Part shown: piece by piece, positions 1 through 5,991 of the stretch
Numbering within the stretch: the first letter of the stretch is position 1
Layout: every line of letters begins with the position of its first letter
Assembly: GCA_947462425.1 (NCBI GenBank)
Contig: CANHPI010000129.1
Span: forward strand, 1-7,434
Length of the DNA: 7,434 nucleotides
DNA from: Bacteroidota bacterium
GTDB lineage: Bacteria; Bacteroidota; Bacteroidia; B-17B0; B-17BO
Reading direction: 5' to 3'
The notes under the pieces: model-generated
The model's input: only the letters and a program-made list of their open reading frames with translations
Database searches by the model: none
What the model was told of the DNA's origin: nothing
Position numbers and translations under genes: made by a program

Positions 1-227
1 CCATTGATAGTTTAAATTATCTGTTTTTTAAAAAAAATTAATTCAGCCCCCTCAAGATAATATTTTTCTAATCTTAAAAAAAACACTTTCTTATACTTTT
101 ATTAGAGTAACGATTAATTTTTTGAGATAACTTTCCTTAATAAAGAAACTTATTGTTATCAATAATGATTTGGTTGTGTTTAGTCAAAAATGGCTATTTC
201 ATAATACAGGTTTTCAATATAAAGTAA
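1..227. other. AT-rich gene-free flank
   Basis: No convincing reading frame, RNA gene or strong terminator is visible here apart from the repeat copy at 155-204. A small perfect inverted repeat TTATTG-TTAT-CAATAA (150-165) lies 60-80 bases behind the OmpA gene stop. It could be a weak transcript end, but it has only six AT-rich pairs and no clean T-run on the minus strand. Confidence 0.5.
155..204 (-). repeat. Solitary diverged copy of the intergenic repeat found at 3422-3729
   Basis: Read on the minus strand, 190-203 gives TATGAAATAGCCAT, identical to 3590-3603 in the tandem array. Without any gap, eight bases later, both copies read AAACACAA (174-181 here, 3612-3619 in the array). By hand count 25 of 30 positions agree, and weaker similarity continues to a GATAAC at 155-160. 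The copy lies directly behind the stop codon of the OmpA-domain gene, in the direction of that gene's transcription. The right arm of the hairpin seen in the array units (AAACTGGC) is not kept here, so this is a degenerate member. The match could be partly favoured by AT-rich composition, but a 14-base identity plus a second ungapped block is unlikely to be chance. Confidence 0.55.
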
Positions 228-2255
228 TTACTTACCGATAATTAAAAACTCTGTACGCCTATTTTTTGCTCTACCCTCTTCAGTTGTGTTATCGGCAATT
301 GGTTTATTTGGTCCGTATCCTTTAGCTGTAATATTTTTTCCATCAACCCCTTTTTCCTCCAAATACGATTTAACTGTATAAGCTCTATTTGCAGAAAGTG
401 CCTCGTTTGATTTAGCTGCCCCTATATTATCTGTATGTCCTTGTATCTCGACCTTAATATTAGGATTACCTTTTAAATACTCTGCAAAAGATTCTAAAAC
501 TATAAATGATTCCTTTGTTAAATCAGCTGAATTAGTATTGTAATTTAAATTATTTAATAAAAATGAATTTCCTACTGTTGCCTCATTTACTTCAATTTTA
601 ATAGGCTTAGGTTTATTTACAAAGCTTGCATCTTTTATACTTACTACCTTCGAAGAAAACGCATAATCATCTTTTTTTACTGTAATTAATAAATCGTCCT
701 TCTTTCTAAGATTTACTGCCACTATAAATGTTCCTTTTGTTGAATCAACTACCGCTATTGTTTTTTCTTTAGTAACCGTATTGGTAATTTCAACTTTAGC
801 GCCTTCTATTTTATTACCTAACTTATCTTTCATTTCACCACTTAAGAAAGTAGTTTCTTGCGGACGAGCTTCTTTATATAATTCAAATGAATATAAATCA
901 TAACGGCCTACTCCTTTTCCTCGCATTTTACCTTCGTCGTATGAAAAGAAATAACCTGTTTTACTATCTGTGCTTACAAAAAAGCCAACATCATCGGCAT
1001 CAGTATTTATAGGATAACCAATATTTTCAGACTCTAACCATTCCCCTTTTTCGTTTTTGCGAATAAGGAATATATCCATCCCTCCAAAACCAAAGTGCCC
1101 ATCGCTACTAAAATATAAGGTTTCACTATCAGAATGAATGAATGGAGTTTTTTCGTTTCCGTTAGTATTAATTTTTGGACCTGCATTTTGTGGCACACTC
1201 CAAACTCCTGATTTAGCATCTTTTTTAGTGATATAAATATCAATTCCTCCAAAACCACCTGGCCTGTCGCTCGCAAAATAAAGAGTATTTCCATCTGCAC
1301 TCAAAGTCGGCTGAGAGTCCCAATATACTGGATGATTTACGTTTGCCCCTATTTTTGAAATTTCACTCCAAGAATCCTCGTCGTTTTGACTAACATAGAT
1401 ATCGCAATTTGGCTGTGAGCCACCTTCAAATCTGCTCATTGCAAAATACAAAAACTTATTGTCGATTGAAATAGTACATCCTCCTTGATTATCTTCGGTT
1501 GTATTAAATGGTGGCGACATAGGTTCTCCAGCATTAAATACACCTGTATTATCGCGATTAGCAACCATAAATAATTCTCGCTCCCCATCAATTACCTTTA
1601 CAGTATTCATAGATTTTAAAGGTACTTTTCTAGTAAAAAAACAAAGTTTATCATCCGGAGAAATGTATGCTAAATATTCATCGGTTTTTGTAGAAACACC
1701 CTTTACAACTTTAGGGTCAAATGGTACAATTTTCTTTTTAAGTTCACTTTCTTTTTTAGCATACTTAATCATTTCTTTTGCCTGATATAATTGCCCTTCG
1801 TATTCTTTTCCATATTTATTGTCATCATCATCCTTAAATTTCACAAATTGTTGAAGGTATTTTATAGCAGAATCATTTTTAGTTTCCTCATAAAAATTAA
1901 ACCCAATGTAATAATATGGTTCTGAATGTATTTTTGGACAAGCCGCAATGGCTTTAAATAAAAAAGGCACTGCGGGAGCAAATGATTTGTTTTCTAACTT
2001 GCAGTGAACAATAATTTCTCTTGCCATTGCCAAATTAGCTTCAGCAAAGTCTGGCTCTAATTCTAAGCATTCTCTCAAAAAAGCAAGGCGCTCAGGTTTT
2101 TTATATTTCTTTTTTTCTATTGCTTTCTCATATAATTTTAAAGCTTTTTTATTATCTATTTCCACACAAAATTTAGATGTAGTTTCATCGTCATCCTGCG
2201 CAAAAAAAGGCATTGAATAGACTAAAAAAAAGAAAAGGAGTAAAATATTATTCAT
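228..2255 (-). CDS. TPR-PD40-CRD-OmpA periplasmic protein, PorE-like architecture
   Basis: An exported peptidoglycan-binding protein of 675 residues. Residues 1-20 are a signal peptide ending SMPFFAQ. There is no lipobox cysteine, so cleavage by signal peptidase I is expected. About 30-190 is helical and TPR-like (ALKLYEKAI, AEANLAMA, AIKYLQQFV). About 190-465 carries PD40/WD40-like propeller strands, clearest in LYFASDRPGGFGGIDIY (325-341) and LYFSSDGHFGFGGMDIF (380-396). About 470-555 is a carboxypeptidase-regulatory-like beta domain, and about 563-675 an OmpA C-terminal domain with GHTDN, whose D609 and R624 fit the diaminopimelate-binding Asp/Arg pair (15 apart). PorE of Porphyromonas gingivalis, a type IX secretion component, has this domain order and a similar length, but it is a lipoprotein; many Bacteroidota paralogues share the layout, so a secretion role is only inference. 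It lies 58 bp behind the 311-residue gene and is probably cotranscribed with it. Confidence 0.93.
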   Translation of the reverse strand: MNNILLLFFFLVYSMPFFAQDDDETTSKFCVEIDNKKALKLYEKAIEKKKYKKPERLAFLRECLELEPDFAEANLAMAREIIVHCKLENKSFAPAVPFLFKAIAACPKIHSEPYYYIGFNFYEETKNDSAIKYLQQFVKFKDDDDNKYGKEYEGQLYQAKEMIKYAKKESELKKKIVPFDPKVVKGVSTKTDEYLAYISPDDKLCFFTRKVPLKSMNTVKVIDGERELFMVANRDNTGVFNAGEPMSPPFNTTEDNQGGCTISIDNKFLYFAMSRFEGGSQPNCDIYVSQNDEDSWSEISKIGANVNHPVYWDSQPTLSADGNTLYFASDRPGGFGGIDIYITKKDAKSGVWSVPQNAGPKINTNGNEKTPFIHSDSETLYFSSDGHFGFGGMDIFLIRKNEKGEWLESENIGYPINTDADDVGFFVSTDSKTGYFFSYDEGKMRGKGVGRYDLYSFELYKEARPQETTFLSGEMKDKLGNKIEGAKVEITNTVTKEKTIAVVDSTKGTFIVAVNLRKKDDLLITVKKDDYAFSSKVVSIKDASFVNKPKPIKIEVNEATVGNSFLLNNLNYNTNSADLTKESFIVLESFAEYLKGNPNIKVEIQGHTDNIGAAKSNEALSANRAYTVKSYLEEKGVDGKNITAKGYGPNKPIADNTTEEGRAKNRRTEFLIIGK

Positions 2256-2260
2256 CTTTA

Positions 2261-2292
2261 AAACTAATTAACTTTCTAAACTAATTAACTTT
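2261..2292. repeat. Short direct repeat between the two minus-strand genes
   Basis: The 15-base word AAACTAATTAACTTT occurs at 2261-2275 and again at 2278-2292, a period of 17. A weaker relative, GAAACTTTCTAACTTA, follows at 2301-2316. The repeats fill the 58-bp gap between the stop of the 311-residue gene and the ATG of the OmpA-domain gene, so they would lie in the leader of the latter. Slippage of an AT-rich spacer is the simplest explanation; no function is visible. Confidence 0.6.
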
Positions 2293-2313
2293 TATAACTT
2301 GAAACTTTCTAAC

Positions 2314-3249
2314 TTACTTAGGTTTATAAATTGGAGTTTGTTTATCGGGATTTGGTTTTTTAGTATTATCACTTTTATCTTTATCCTTTCTAATATCAAT
2401 AGCTGGTTCATAAACCCAATTTCCTTTTTTCATTGAAAGAGCATCAAAACTTCCATCCGGACCGTAATACTGGAATTGCCCTTCCAACATTGGATCTGGT
2501 GTATTTGGTGCTAAATGACTGAAAATAATTTGTTTACGAGTAGTGTTGTATTTTAGCGACATAGATACTTCGCTGGCATATTCAAACATAATTCGTTTGG
2601 CAAACTTACCCGGAAATTTAAAAACATCTTTACCAAAAGTCGGAGTGCCATCTGGTTTAAAACTTAAGATGTCAATAAATTTACGCTGAGTTAATTTATC
2701 ATTTCCATCCCATCCAATGAGTGTATAAAAATCATCGTTAGATTTTATGACATCAACATACAACATACCAAACCACTTACTTGGGTCAGCAACATAATTT
2801 TCGGGTGTTTTAATAGAATTTGATTTATCAAGTAATTGATAAAATTCGTATTTTGAAGTTGTTTCTTTTTTAAATAATCCTTTTTTTATAGTTTTAGAAT
2901 TATTTACTTGTATATAACCAAAGTAAAAATAAGTTTGATCATCCTTACGCATATCCCATGTAATAATTCTGAATTTTTTATCAGGCGAAAAAACTAAAGA
3001 AACATCTTTCTTTAAGCTATCAAAGGGGTACTGAATTGATTTTTCATCTTTTAAAATAACATTCCATAAGGCCAAAAACTGCTTATTGGCATTAAACCGA
3101 TTTGTTTCTTTTTTACTAAAAAATACTTTTTTTGAAATAATTTTCAAGGAATCTTCTAACCTAGAAAAATACTTTATATCTAATTCAGATAATTGGGAAA
3201 ACCCAAACTGAGTTACTAAAACAAAAAAAGTTAGAAGTATTATTCGCAT
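2314..3249 (-). CDS. Exported protein of unknown function, first gene of the OmpA-domain pair
   Basis: A 311-residue protein with an N-terminal signal peptide (residues 1-18, MRIILLTFFVLVTQFGFS), and no lipobox, so it is probably periplasmic or secreted. I do not recognise a named domain. The middle and C-terminal part alternates beta-strand-like stretches rich in aromatic residues: YFYFGYIQV, FYTLIGWDGND, KRIMFEYASEVSMSLKY, IIFSHLAPNTPDP, QYYGPDGSFDALS and GNWVYEPAIDI. This pattern (GWDGN, an FxH-LxP stretch, YGPDGS) recalls an uncharacterised family common in Bacteroidota. The last 30 residues are a polar Lys/Pro/Asp tail without predicted structure. It precedes the OmpA-domain gene by 58 bp on the same strand, so a shared transcript and a common envelope role are plausible. 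The ATG at 3249 is preferred because the signal peptide begins there. Confidence 0.85.
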   Translation of the reverse strand: MRIILLTFFVLVTQFGFSQLSELDIKYFSRLEDSLKIISKKVFFSKKETNRFNANKQFLALWNVILKDEKSIQYPFDSLKKDVSLVFSPDKKFRIITWDMRKDDQTYFYFGYIQVNNSKTIKKGLFKKETTSKYEFYQLLDKSNSIKTPENYVADPSKWFGMLYVDVIKSNDDFYTLIGWDGNDKLTQRKFIDILSFKPDGTPTFGKDVFKFPGKFAKRIMFEYASEVSMSLKYNTTRKQIIFSHLAPNTPDPMLEGQFQYYGPDGSFDALSMKKGNWVYEPAIDIRKDKDKSDNTKKPNPDKQTPIYKPK

Positions 3250-3421
3250 TTATTTATAACTGAATTGTGAATGGAAAGTTACAGAAATATTTTATTCTTT
3301 TTAGGTTTATGATTCTTAAAGAATATTAAAAAAACATAGATAAGATCAACTCTAATCATATTAATCAGCATATGCGGGGTTCTGATCCTATCTGTAATTT
3401 ATTTTTCAAATAATGAAAAAG
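3250..3421. other. Leader and spacer region upstream of the 311-residue gene
   Basis: This stretch should contain the promoter of the minus-strand pair. The best -7-like match on the minus strand is TAACTTTC (3274-3281), one base off TAnnTTTG, but I see no TTG at the expected distance. A near-perfect palindrome ATTCTT-A-AAGAAT lies at 3312-3324 and could be a protein-binding site. From 3338 to 3393 an imperfect nested inverted repeat is present: AGATAAGATC against GATCCTATCT outside, CATAT against ATATG inside. It coincides with a reading frame for a hydrophobic segment (separate entry). Confidence 0.35.
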
Positions 3422-3504
3422 CCATGTTTGCCGAAACACAAACACCAATTATTAAACTGGCTAAACCATTTGACCAACAAAAAATGATAAATATCTACAT
3501 ATGA
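3319..3504 (+). pseudogene. Possible eroded N-terminal fragment of a membrane-anchored protein
   Basis: One plus-strand frame reads KNIKKT, a TAG stop at 3337-3339, then IRST and the hydrophobic run LIILISICGVLILSVIYFS, then NNEKAMFAETQTP, KLAKPFDQQ and a TGA at 3502-3504. It looks like a signal anchor followed by a polar periplasmic stretch, but it has no usable start codon (AAG where an ATG would fit at 3319) and an internal stop. The SCO protein starting at 3785 begins similarly: MNIK, a hydrophobic anchor, then NKNEQK. A decayed duplicate of that N-terminus is therefore possible. The last third of the frame lies inside repeat unit 1. AT-rich DNA easily produces hydrophobic frames, so this may be chance. 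Confidence 0.25.
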
Positions 3505-3729
3505 AATTACCATGTTGCGACCAGCATAAACACAGATGAAGATAACATGGTTATACTATATGACAATAAAAAAACAATAAATATCTACATATGAAATAGC
3601 CATGTTTCCTGAAACACAAACGCAAATGAAGATAAACTGGCTAAACCATATGACAACTACAAATAATAATATCTACATATAAAATTACCATCTTTGAAAA
3701 GCACAACCCAATAGCTAAACTGAAACCCT
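3422..3729 (+). repeat. Tandem array of about 3.5 units of an 88-90 bp structured repeat
   Basis: Units start at CCATGTT (3422, 3510, 3600), with a truncated, more diverged unit from CCATCTTT at 3688. Lengths are 88, 90 and 88 bp. Shared blocks are CCATGTT, AAACACA (AAACACAAAC in units 1 and 3), AACTGGCTAAACCAT (units 1 and 3) and AATATCTACATATGAAAT near the unit end (TAAAAT in unit 3). In units 1-3 the start can pair with a later block. Unit 1: GCCATGTTT (3421-3429) with AAACTGGC (3454-3461), one T bulged. Unit 2: ACCATGTT (3509-3516) with AACATGGT (3544-3551), perfect. Unit 3: TAGCCATGTTT (3597-3607) with AAACTGGCTA (3634-3643), one T bulged. Unit lengths are not all multiples of three and stops fall at different places, so the array is not a coding repeat. 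It lies just upstream of the SCO promoter and within the spacer between divergent transcripts. I do not recognise the family. Confidence 0.85.
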
Positions 3730-3750
3730 TTCGCAGTGTTATAATTTTTG

Positions 3751-3780
3751 TTGTCAAAAACTTCTTAAATCATACCTTTG
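3751..3780 (+). promoter_or_regulatory. Bacteroidota-type promoter for the SCO/TlpA-like genes, nearly leaderless
   Basis: TTG (3751-3753), a 19-base spacer and TACCTTTG (3773-3780) match the known Bacteroidota consensus TTG-N17-23-TAnnTTTG exactly. The ATG at 3785 follows only four bases after the -7 element. Transcription should therefore start at or within a few bases of the start codon, giving a leaderless mRNA. No other in-frame ATG occurs before the membrane anchor, which supports the annotated start. Confidence 0.75.
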
Positions 3781-3784
3781 TAAA

Positions 3785-4450
3785 ATGAATATTAAAGAAA
3801 AATATTATTGGTTATTATTAGTTATACCATTAGCTTTTATTGGATGGTACATAATAAATAAAAACGAACAAAAACCACTACGAACTCTACCCTACTTCGG
3901 CAAAAAAAATAGCATCAAAAAAGGAGATACTGCGTTTCATATTGTAAAGCCATTTTGTTTTGTAAATCAATACAACGAAAAAGTAACAGAAGAAACCGTA
4001 AAAAATAAAATTTACATAGTCGATTTTTTCTTTACAACCTGTCAATCTATATGCCCAATTATGAGTACCGAACTTGAAAGAGTTTATAAGAAATTTGGAA
4101 ACAACAAAGATGTATTAATTTTATCTCACACGGTTTCACCTGAAGAAGATTCGGTAAAAGTATTAATGGATTATGCAAAACTACATGGCGTAAAAAACAA
4201 ACAATGGCATTTTTTAACAGGAGAAAAAAAACATTTATACGATATGGCACGACAAGGTTATTTATTAAATAACGAGTCAGGTAATGGTGATGTTGATGAC
4301 TTTATTCATACTCAAAATTTTGCTTTAGTAGATAAGGAAAGACATTTACGAGGTTTTTATGATGGAACAGATAACGTAGAAGTTACACGATTAATTAGTG
4401 ACATTAAACTTTTAATAGAAGAATATGATTACAAAGAAAATCATCCTTAA
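3785..4450 (+). CDS. SCO1/SenC/PrrC-family copper-binding thioredoxin-like protein
   Basis: A 221-residue membrane-anchored protein with a thioredoxin fold. Residues 7-24 form an N-terminal anchor (YYWLLLVIPLAFIGWYII), placing the rest in the periplasm. The copper/thiol motif CxxxCP is intact as FFFTTCQSICP with C86 and C90, and the third ligand, a histidine, is H175 in DDFIHTQNFALVD. The following LRGFYDGT is also typical of the family. SCO proteins deliver copper to the CuA site of cytochrome c oxidase, or reduce its cysteines; which applies here cannot be read from the sequence. The length is normal for the family. The stop overlaps the next gene by 26 bp, so the two are translated from one message. 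Expression starts from the promoter at 3751-3780. The identification is firm; the exact substrate is inferred. Confidence 0.93.
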   Translation: MNIKEKYYWLLLVIPLAFIGWYIINKNEQKPLRTLPYFGKKNSIKKGDTAFHIVKPFCFVNQYNEKVTEETVKNKIYIVDFFFTTCQSICPIMSTELERVYKKFGNNKDVLILSHTVSPEEDSVKVLMDYAKLHGVKNKQWHFLTGEKKHLYDMARQGYLLNNESGNGDVDDFIHTQNFALVDKERHLRGFYDGTDNVEVTRLISDIKLLIEEYDYKENHP

Positions 4451-4910
4451 AATCTGTTTGCTTTTTATAGTATTTTGTGGGAATACATTATTTGCTCAAA
4501 AAATTGAGGTTTATAAAATTGATGCTTTAATGAAAAGAATCTTCAATAATTCGGATACAACTTACGTGGTTAATTTTTGGGCTACCTGGTGCAAACCTTG
4601 TGTGGCAGAGTTACCTGATTTTGAAAAACTACACCTAGATTACAGTTCTAAAAAAGTGAAAGTGCTTTTAGTGAGTATGGATTTTAAGGAAGAACTTGAA
4701 AAAAGAGTAAAGCCATTTGTTGTAAAAACTAAATACACTTGTGAGATGATATTATTAGATGAAGTAAATGGAAATGATTTTATAAATAAAATATCCGAAT
4801 TATGGAGTGGTGCCATACCGGCAACTTTAATTACAAAAAAAAATAAGTCGAAAAATGATTTTGTTGAGAAAAAAGTGAGCTATGATTTTTTAGTGGAAAA
4901 AATTCAATAA
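4425..4910 (+). CDS. TlpA/ResA-like thioredoxin-fold protein
   Basis: A 161-residue exported thiol-disulfide protein. Residues 1-25 are a signal peptide (IILKICLLFIVFCG, ending TLFAQ). The active site is FWATWCKPC with C56 and C59, followed by AELPDF, the usual start of the TlpA/ResA helix. The cis-proline opposite the active site is P132 in GAIPATLI. The loop TCEMILLDEVNGN and the short C-terminus show a minimal thioredoxin fold of TlpA type, without an extra domain. Members of this family reduce cysteines of apocytochrome c or of the CuA site in the periplasm, which fits the SCO gene directly ahead. The start at 4425 lies inside the SCO gene and is required for a complete signal peptide, so the 26-bp overlap appears real and suggests translational coupling. 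Its partner protein is not known. Confidence 0.92.
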   Translation: MITKKIILKICLLFIVFCGNTLFAQKIEVYKIDALMKRIFNNSDTTYVVNFWATWCKPCVAELPDFEKLHLDYSSKKVKVLLVSMDFKEELEKRVKPFVVKTKYTCEMILLDEVNGNDFINKISELWSGAIPATLITKKNKSKNDFVEKKVSYDFLVEKIQ

Positions 4911-4967
4911 ACTTCAAAATTGTTTTATATATTTTATTTTTTATTCTAATATATCCGTTTCAGATAT

Positions 4968-4975
4968 TATCTTTA
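4968..4975 (+). promoter_or_regulatory. Weak -7-like element ahead of the SET-domain gene
   Basis: TATCTTTA matches TAnnTTTG at seven of eight positions and ends seven bases before the ATG at 4983, a distance like that seen for the SCO gene. No TTG lies 17-23 bases upstream, so the site is doubtful. The gene may instead be read through from the thioredoxin gene, which ends 72 bp earlier without a visible terminator. Confidence 0.25.
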
Positions 4976-4982
4976 CCCAACT

Positions 4983-5399
4983 ATGGCACTAAAAGTAAAA
5001 ACATCACAGCTCCCAAATTCTGGTAAAGGTTTATTTACCACAACCGCAATAAAAAAAGGCACTCGAGTAATTGAATACTTAGGCGAAGTTATTGATTGGA
5101 AAGAATATGAAAGACGAGTTGAAAAAGACGAAGACGGATATTTGTTTTTCATAAATAAAAAAAATTGTATTGACGCTTGGAATACCCCACAACACAAAGC
5201 CCGTTTTGCAAATGATGCGGCTGGTTTAACAAGAATAAAAGGATTAACCAATAATTGCATTTATGAAATTGATGGCGATAAATGTTTTATAGTTGCAAAA
5301 AGAGATATTGCTGCTGGTGATGAAATATTTGTAAGCTATACCAAAGAATATTGGGATTGTGTAAGATACAACATCAGCATAGGTAGAGGGAAGCATTAA
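4983..5399 (+). CDS. Compact SET-domain protein, probable protein-lysine methyltransferase
   Basis: A 138-residue cytoplasmic protein made almost only of a SET domain. The N-terminal SAM-side motif is SGKGLFTT (residues 13-20), followed by KGTRVIEYLGEVI. ARFANDAAG (about 73-81) takes the place of the RFxNHSCxPN motif of eukaryotic enzymes and keeps the asparagine; it is followed by NNC. The C-terminal motif is RDIAAGDEIFVSYTKEYW, with the tyrosine that lines the active site. No pre-SET or post-SET zinc cysteines are present, as is normal for small bacterial SET proteins. The family transfers methyl groups from S-adenosylmethionine to lysine side chains; the protein target here is unknown. It lies 72 bp behind the thioredoxin gene on the same strand and ends before the hairpin at 5561-5595. 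Confidence 0.9.
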   Translation: MALKVKTSQLPNSGKGLFTTTAIKKGTRVIEYLGEVIDWKEYERRVEKDEDGYLFFINKKNCIDAWNTPQHKARFANDAAGLTRIKGLTNNCIYEIDGDKCFIVAKRDIAAGDEIFVSYTKEYWDCVRYNISIGRGKH

Positions 5400-5473
5400 C
5401 TTGTAAAAAAATAATAAGATTCTGTTAAAAATAAAACTTTCCTAAATTTTATTTTAATTAACCTATAAAATAC

Positions 5474-5532
5474 TTTTAAGAACCATATTAAACTTTATTA
5501 GATTATAATAATTAGAAATAAAATTCTTAAAA
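5474..5532. repeat. Inverted repeat TTTTAAGAA / TTCTTAAAA
   Basis: A perfect 9-base inverted repeat, at 5474-5482 and 5524-5532, encloses 41 AT-rich bases in the spacer between the convergent SET-domain and GerW-family genes. Low complexity makes chance likely. The rest of 5400-5560 shows no gene or other structure. Confidence 0.3.
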
Positions 5533-5560
5533 AGAGCATTATACAATATTCAAAGGATTA

Positions 5561-5595
5561 AAAAAGAAGCTGTCTCAAAGTGGCAGCTTCTTTTT
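5561..5595. terminator. Bidirectional intrinsic terminator between convergent genes
   Basis: AAAAAGAAGCTG (5561-5572) and CAGCTTCTTTTT (5584-5595) form a perfect 12-bp stem with an 11-base loop. On the plus strand the stem ends in a T-run for the SET-domain gene; on the minus strand the opposite A-run becomes a T-run for the GerW-family gene, whose stop is 11 bases away. The gene arrangement (convergent) is what such a two-way terminator serves. Confidence 0.88.
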
Positions 5596-5606
5596 ATTTG
5601 TTTTAA

Positions 5607-5975
5607 TTAAGCCGCTACTTTTTCTTTTTTCTTATCAAAATATTTACTAACTAAATCAGGTAATTTTTCAATTGCGGCACTTAAACCGCTTGAAGAACGT
5701 GTTGGAATAAATTGAATTTCACTTCCTTTATTCACTAAAAATCCAATTGGCCCCATGCCTATACCTGCTCCGCCACCCATTCCGTTTCCATGGGCATCAC
5801 CAGCTATTTTCGCATCACCTTCGCCACCAGCTCCTCCGAATCCTAATCCAACAGACATTACCGGAATACAATTGAATTCACCTAATTTAAATTGTTGACC
5901 TATTATTGTTTCAGCTTTTACCTCAGTTTTAAGGAATTCAGTCATTTTTTCAAGCATTTCATTCAAATTATTCAT
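5607..5975 (-). CDS. GerW/YtfJ-family protein (Spore_YtfJ domain)
   Basis: A 122-residue protein with the full pattern of the Spore_YtfJ family: an N-terminal helix (LNEMLEKMTEFLKTEV), ETIIGQQFKLGEFNCIPVMSVGLGFG, a glycine-rich middle (about 41-78, GGAGGEGDAK and GMGGGAGIGMG), then PIGFLVNKGSEIQFIPT. A lysine-rich C-terminal helix follows (LPDLVSKYFDKKKEK). In Bacillus subtilis the homologue GerW (YtfJ) is needed for spore germination. Bacteroidota do not form endospores, so the role here is unknown and the sporulation label should not be read as function. There is no signal peptide or membrane segment. The gene starts 16 bases behind the stop of the DUF2953-like gene and is probably cotranscribed with it. 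It ends at the terminator at 5561-5595. Confidence 0.9.
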   Translation of the reverse strand: MNNLNEMLEKMTEFLKTEVKAETIIGQQFKLGEFNCIPVMSVGLGFGGAGGEGDAKIAGDAHGNGMGGGAGIGMGPIGFLVNKGSEIQFIPTRSSSGLSAAIEKLPDLVSKYFDKKKEKVAA

Positions 5976-5991
5976 GTTTTATTTTTTTATA

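Noticed and set aside
1034..1300. Open frame of 88 codons on the minus strand
   Set aside because: It lies wholly inside the OmpA-domain gene in another frame, and its peptide has no recognisable domain.
3424..3687. A series of tiny proteins, one per repeat unit
   Set aside because: Units 1 and 3 each open with ATG and end in NIYI or IYI plus stop (26 codons each), but unit 2 stops after five codons and the frame is shifted inside the units. Similar ends follow from the DNA repeat itself.
3422..3729. Integron attC sites or a CRISPR array
   Set aside because: The stem with a bulged base recalls attC, but I find no paired RYYYAAC/GTTRRRY ends and no cassette genes between units. For CRISPR the shared blocks are spread along the unit, with no constant repeat alternating with unique spacers.
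4059..4250. Minus-strand open frame opposite the SCO gene
   Set aside because: It overlaps the conserved core of a clearly real gene and has no independent support.
4973..5260. Minus-strand open frame of 95 codons opposite the SET-domain gene
   Set aside because: The plus strand carries all SET motifs; the opposite frame is a by-product of its codon use.
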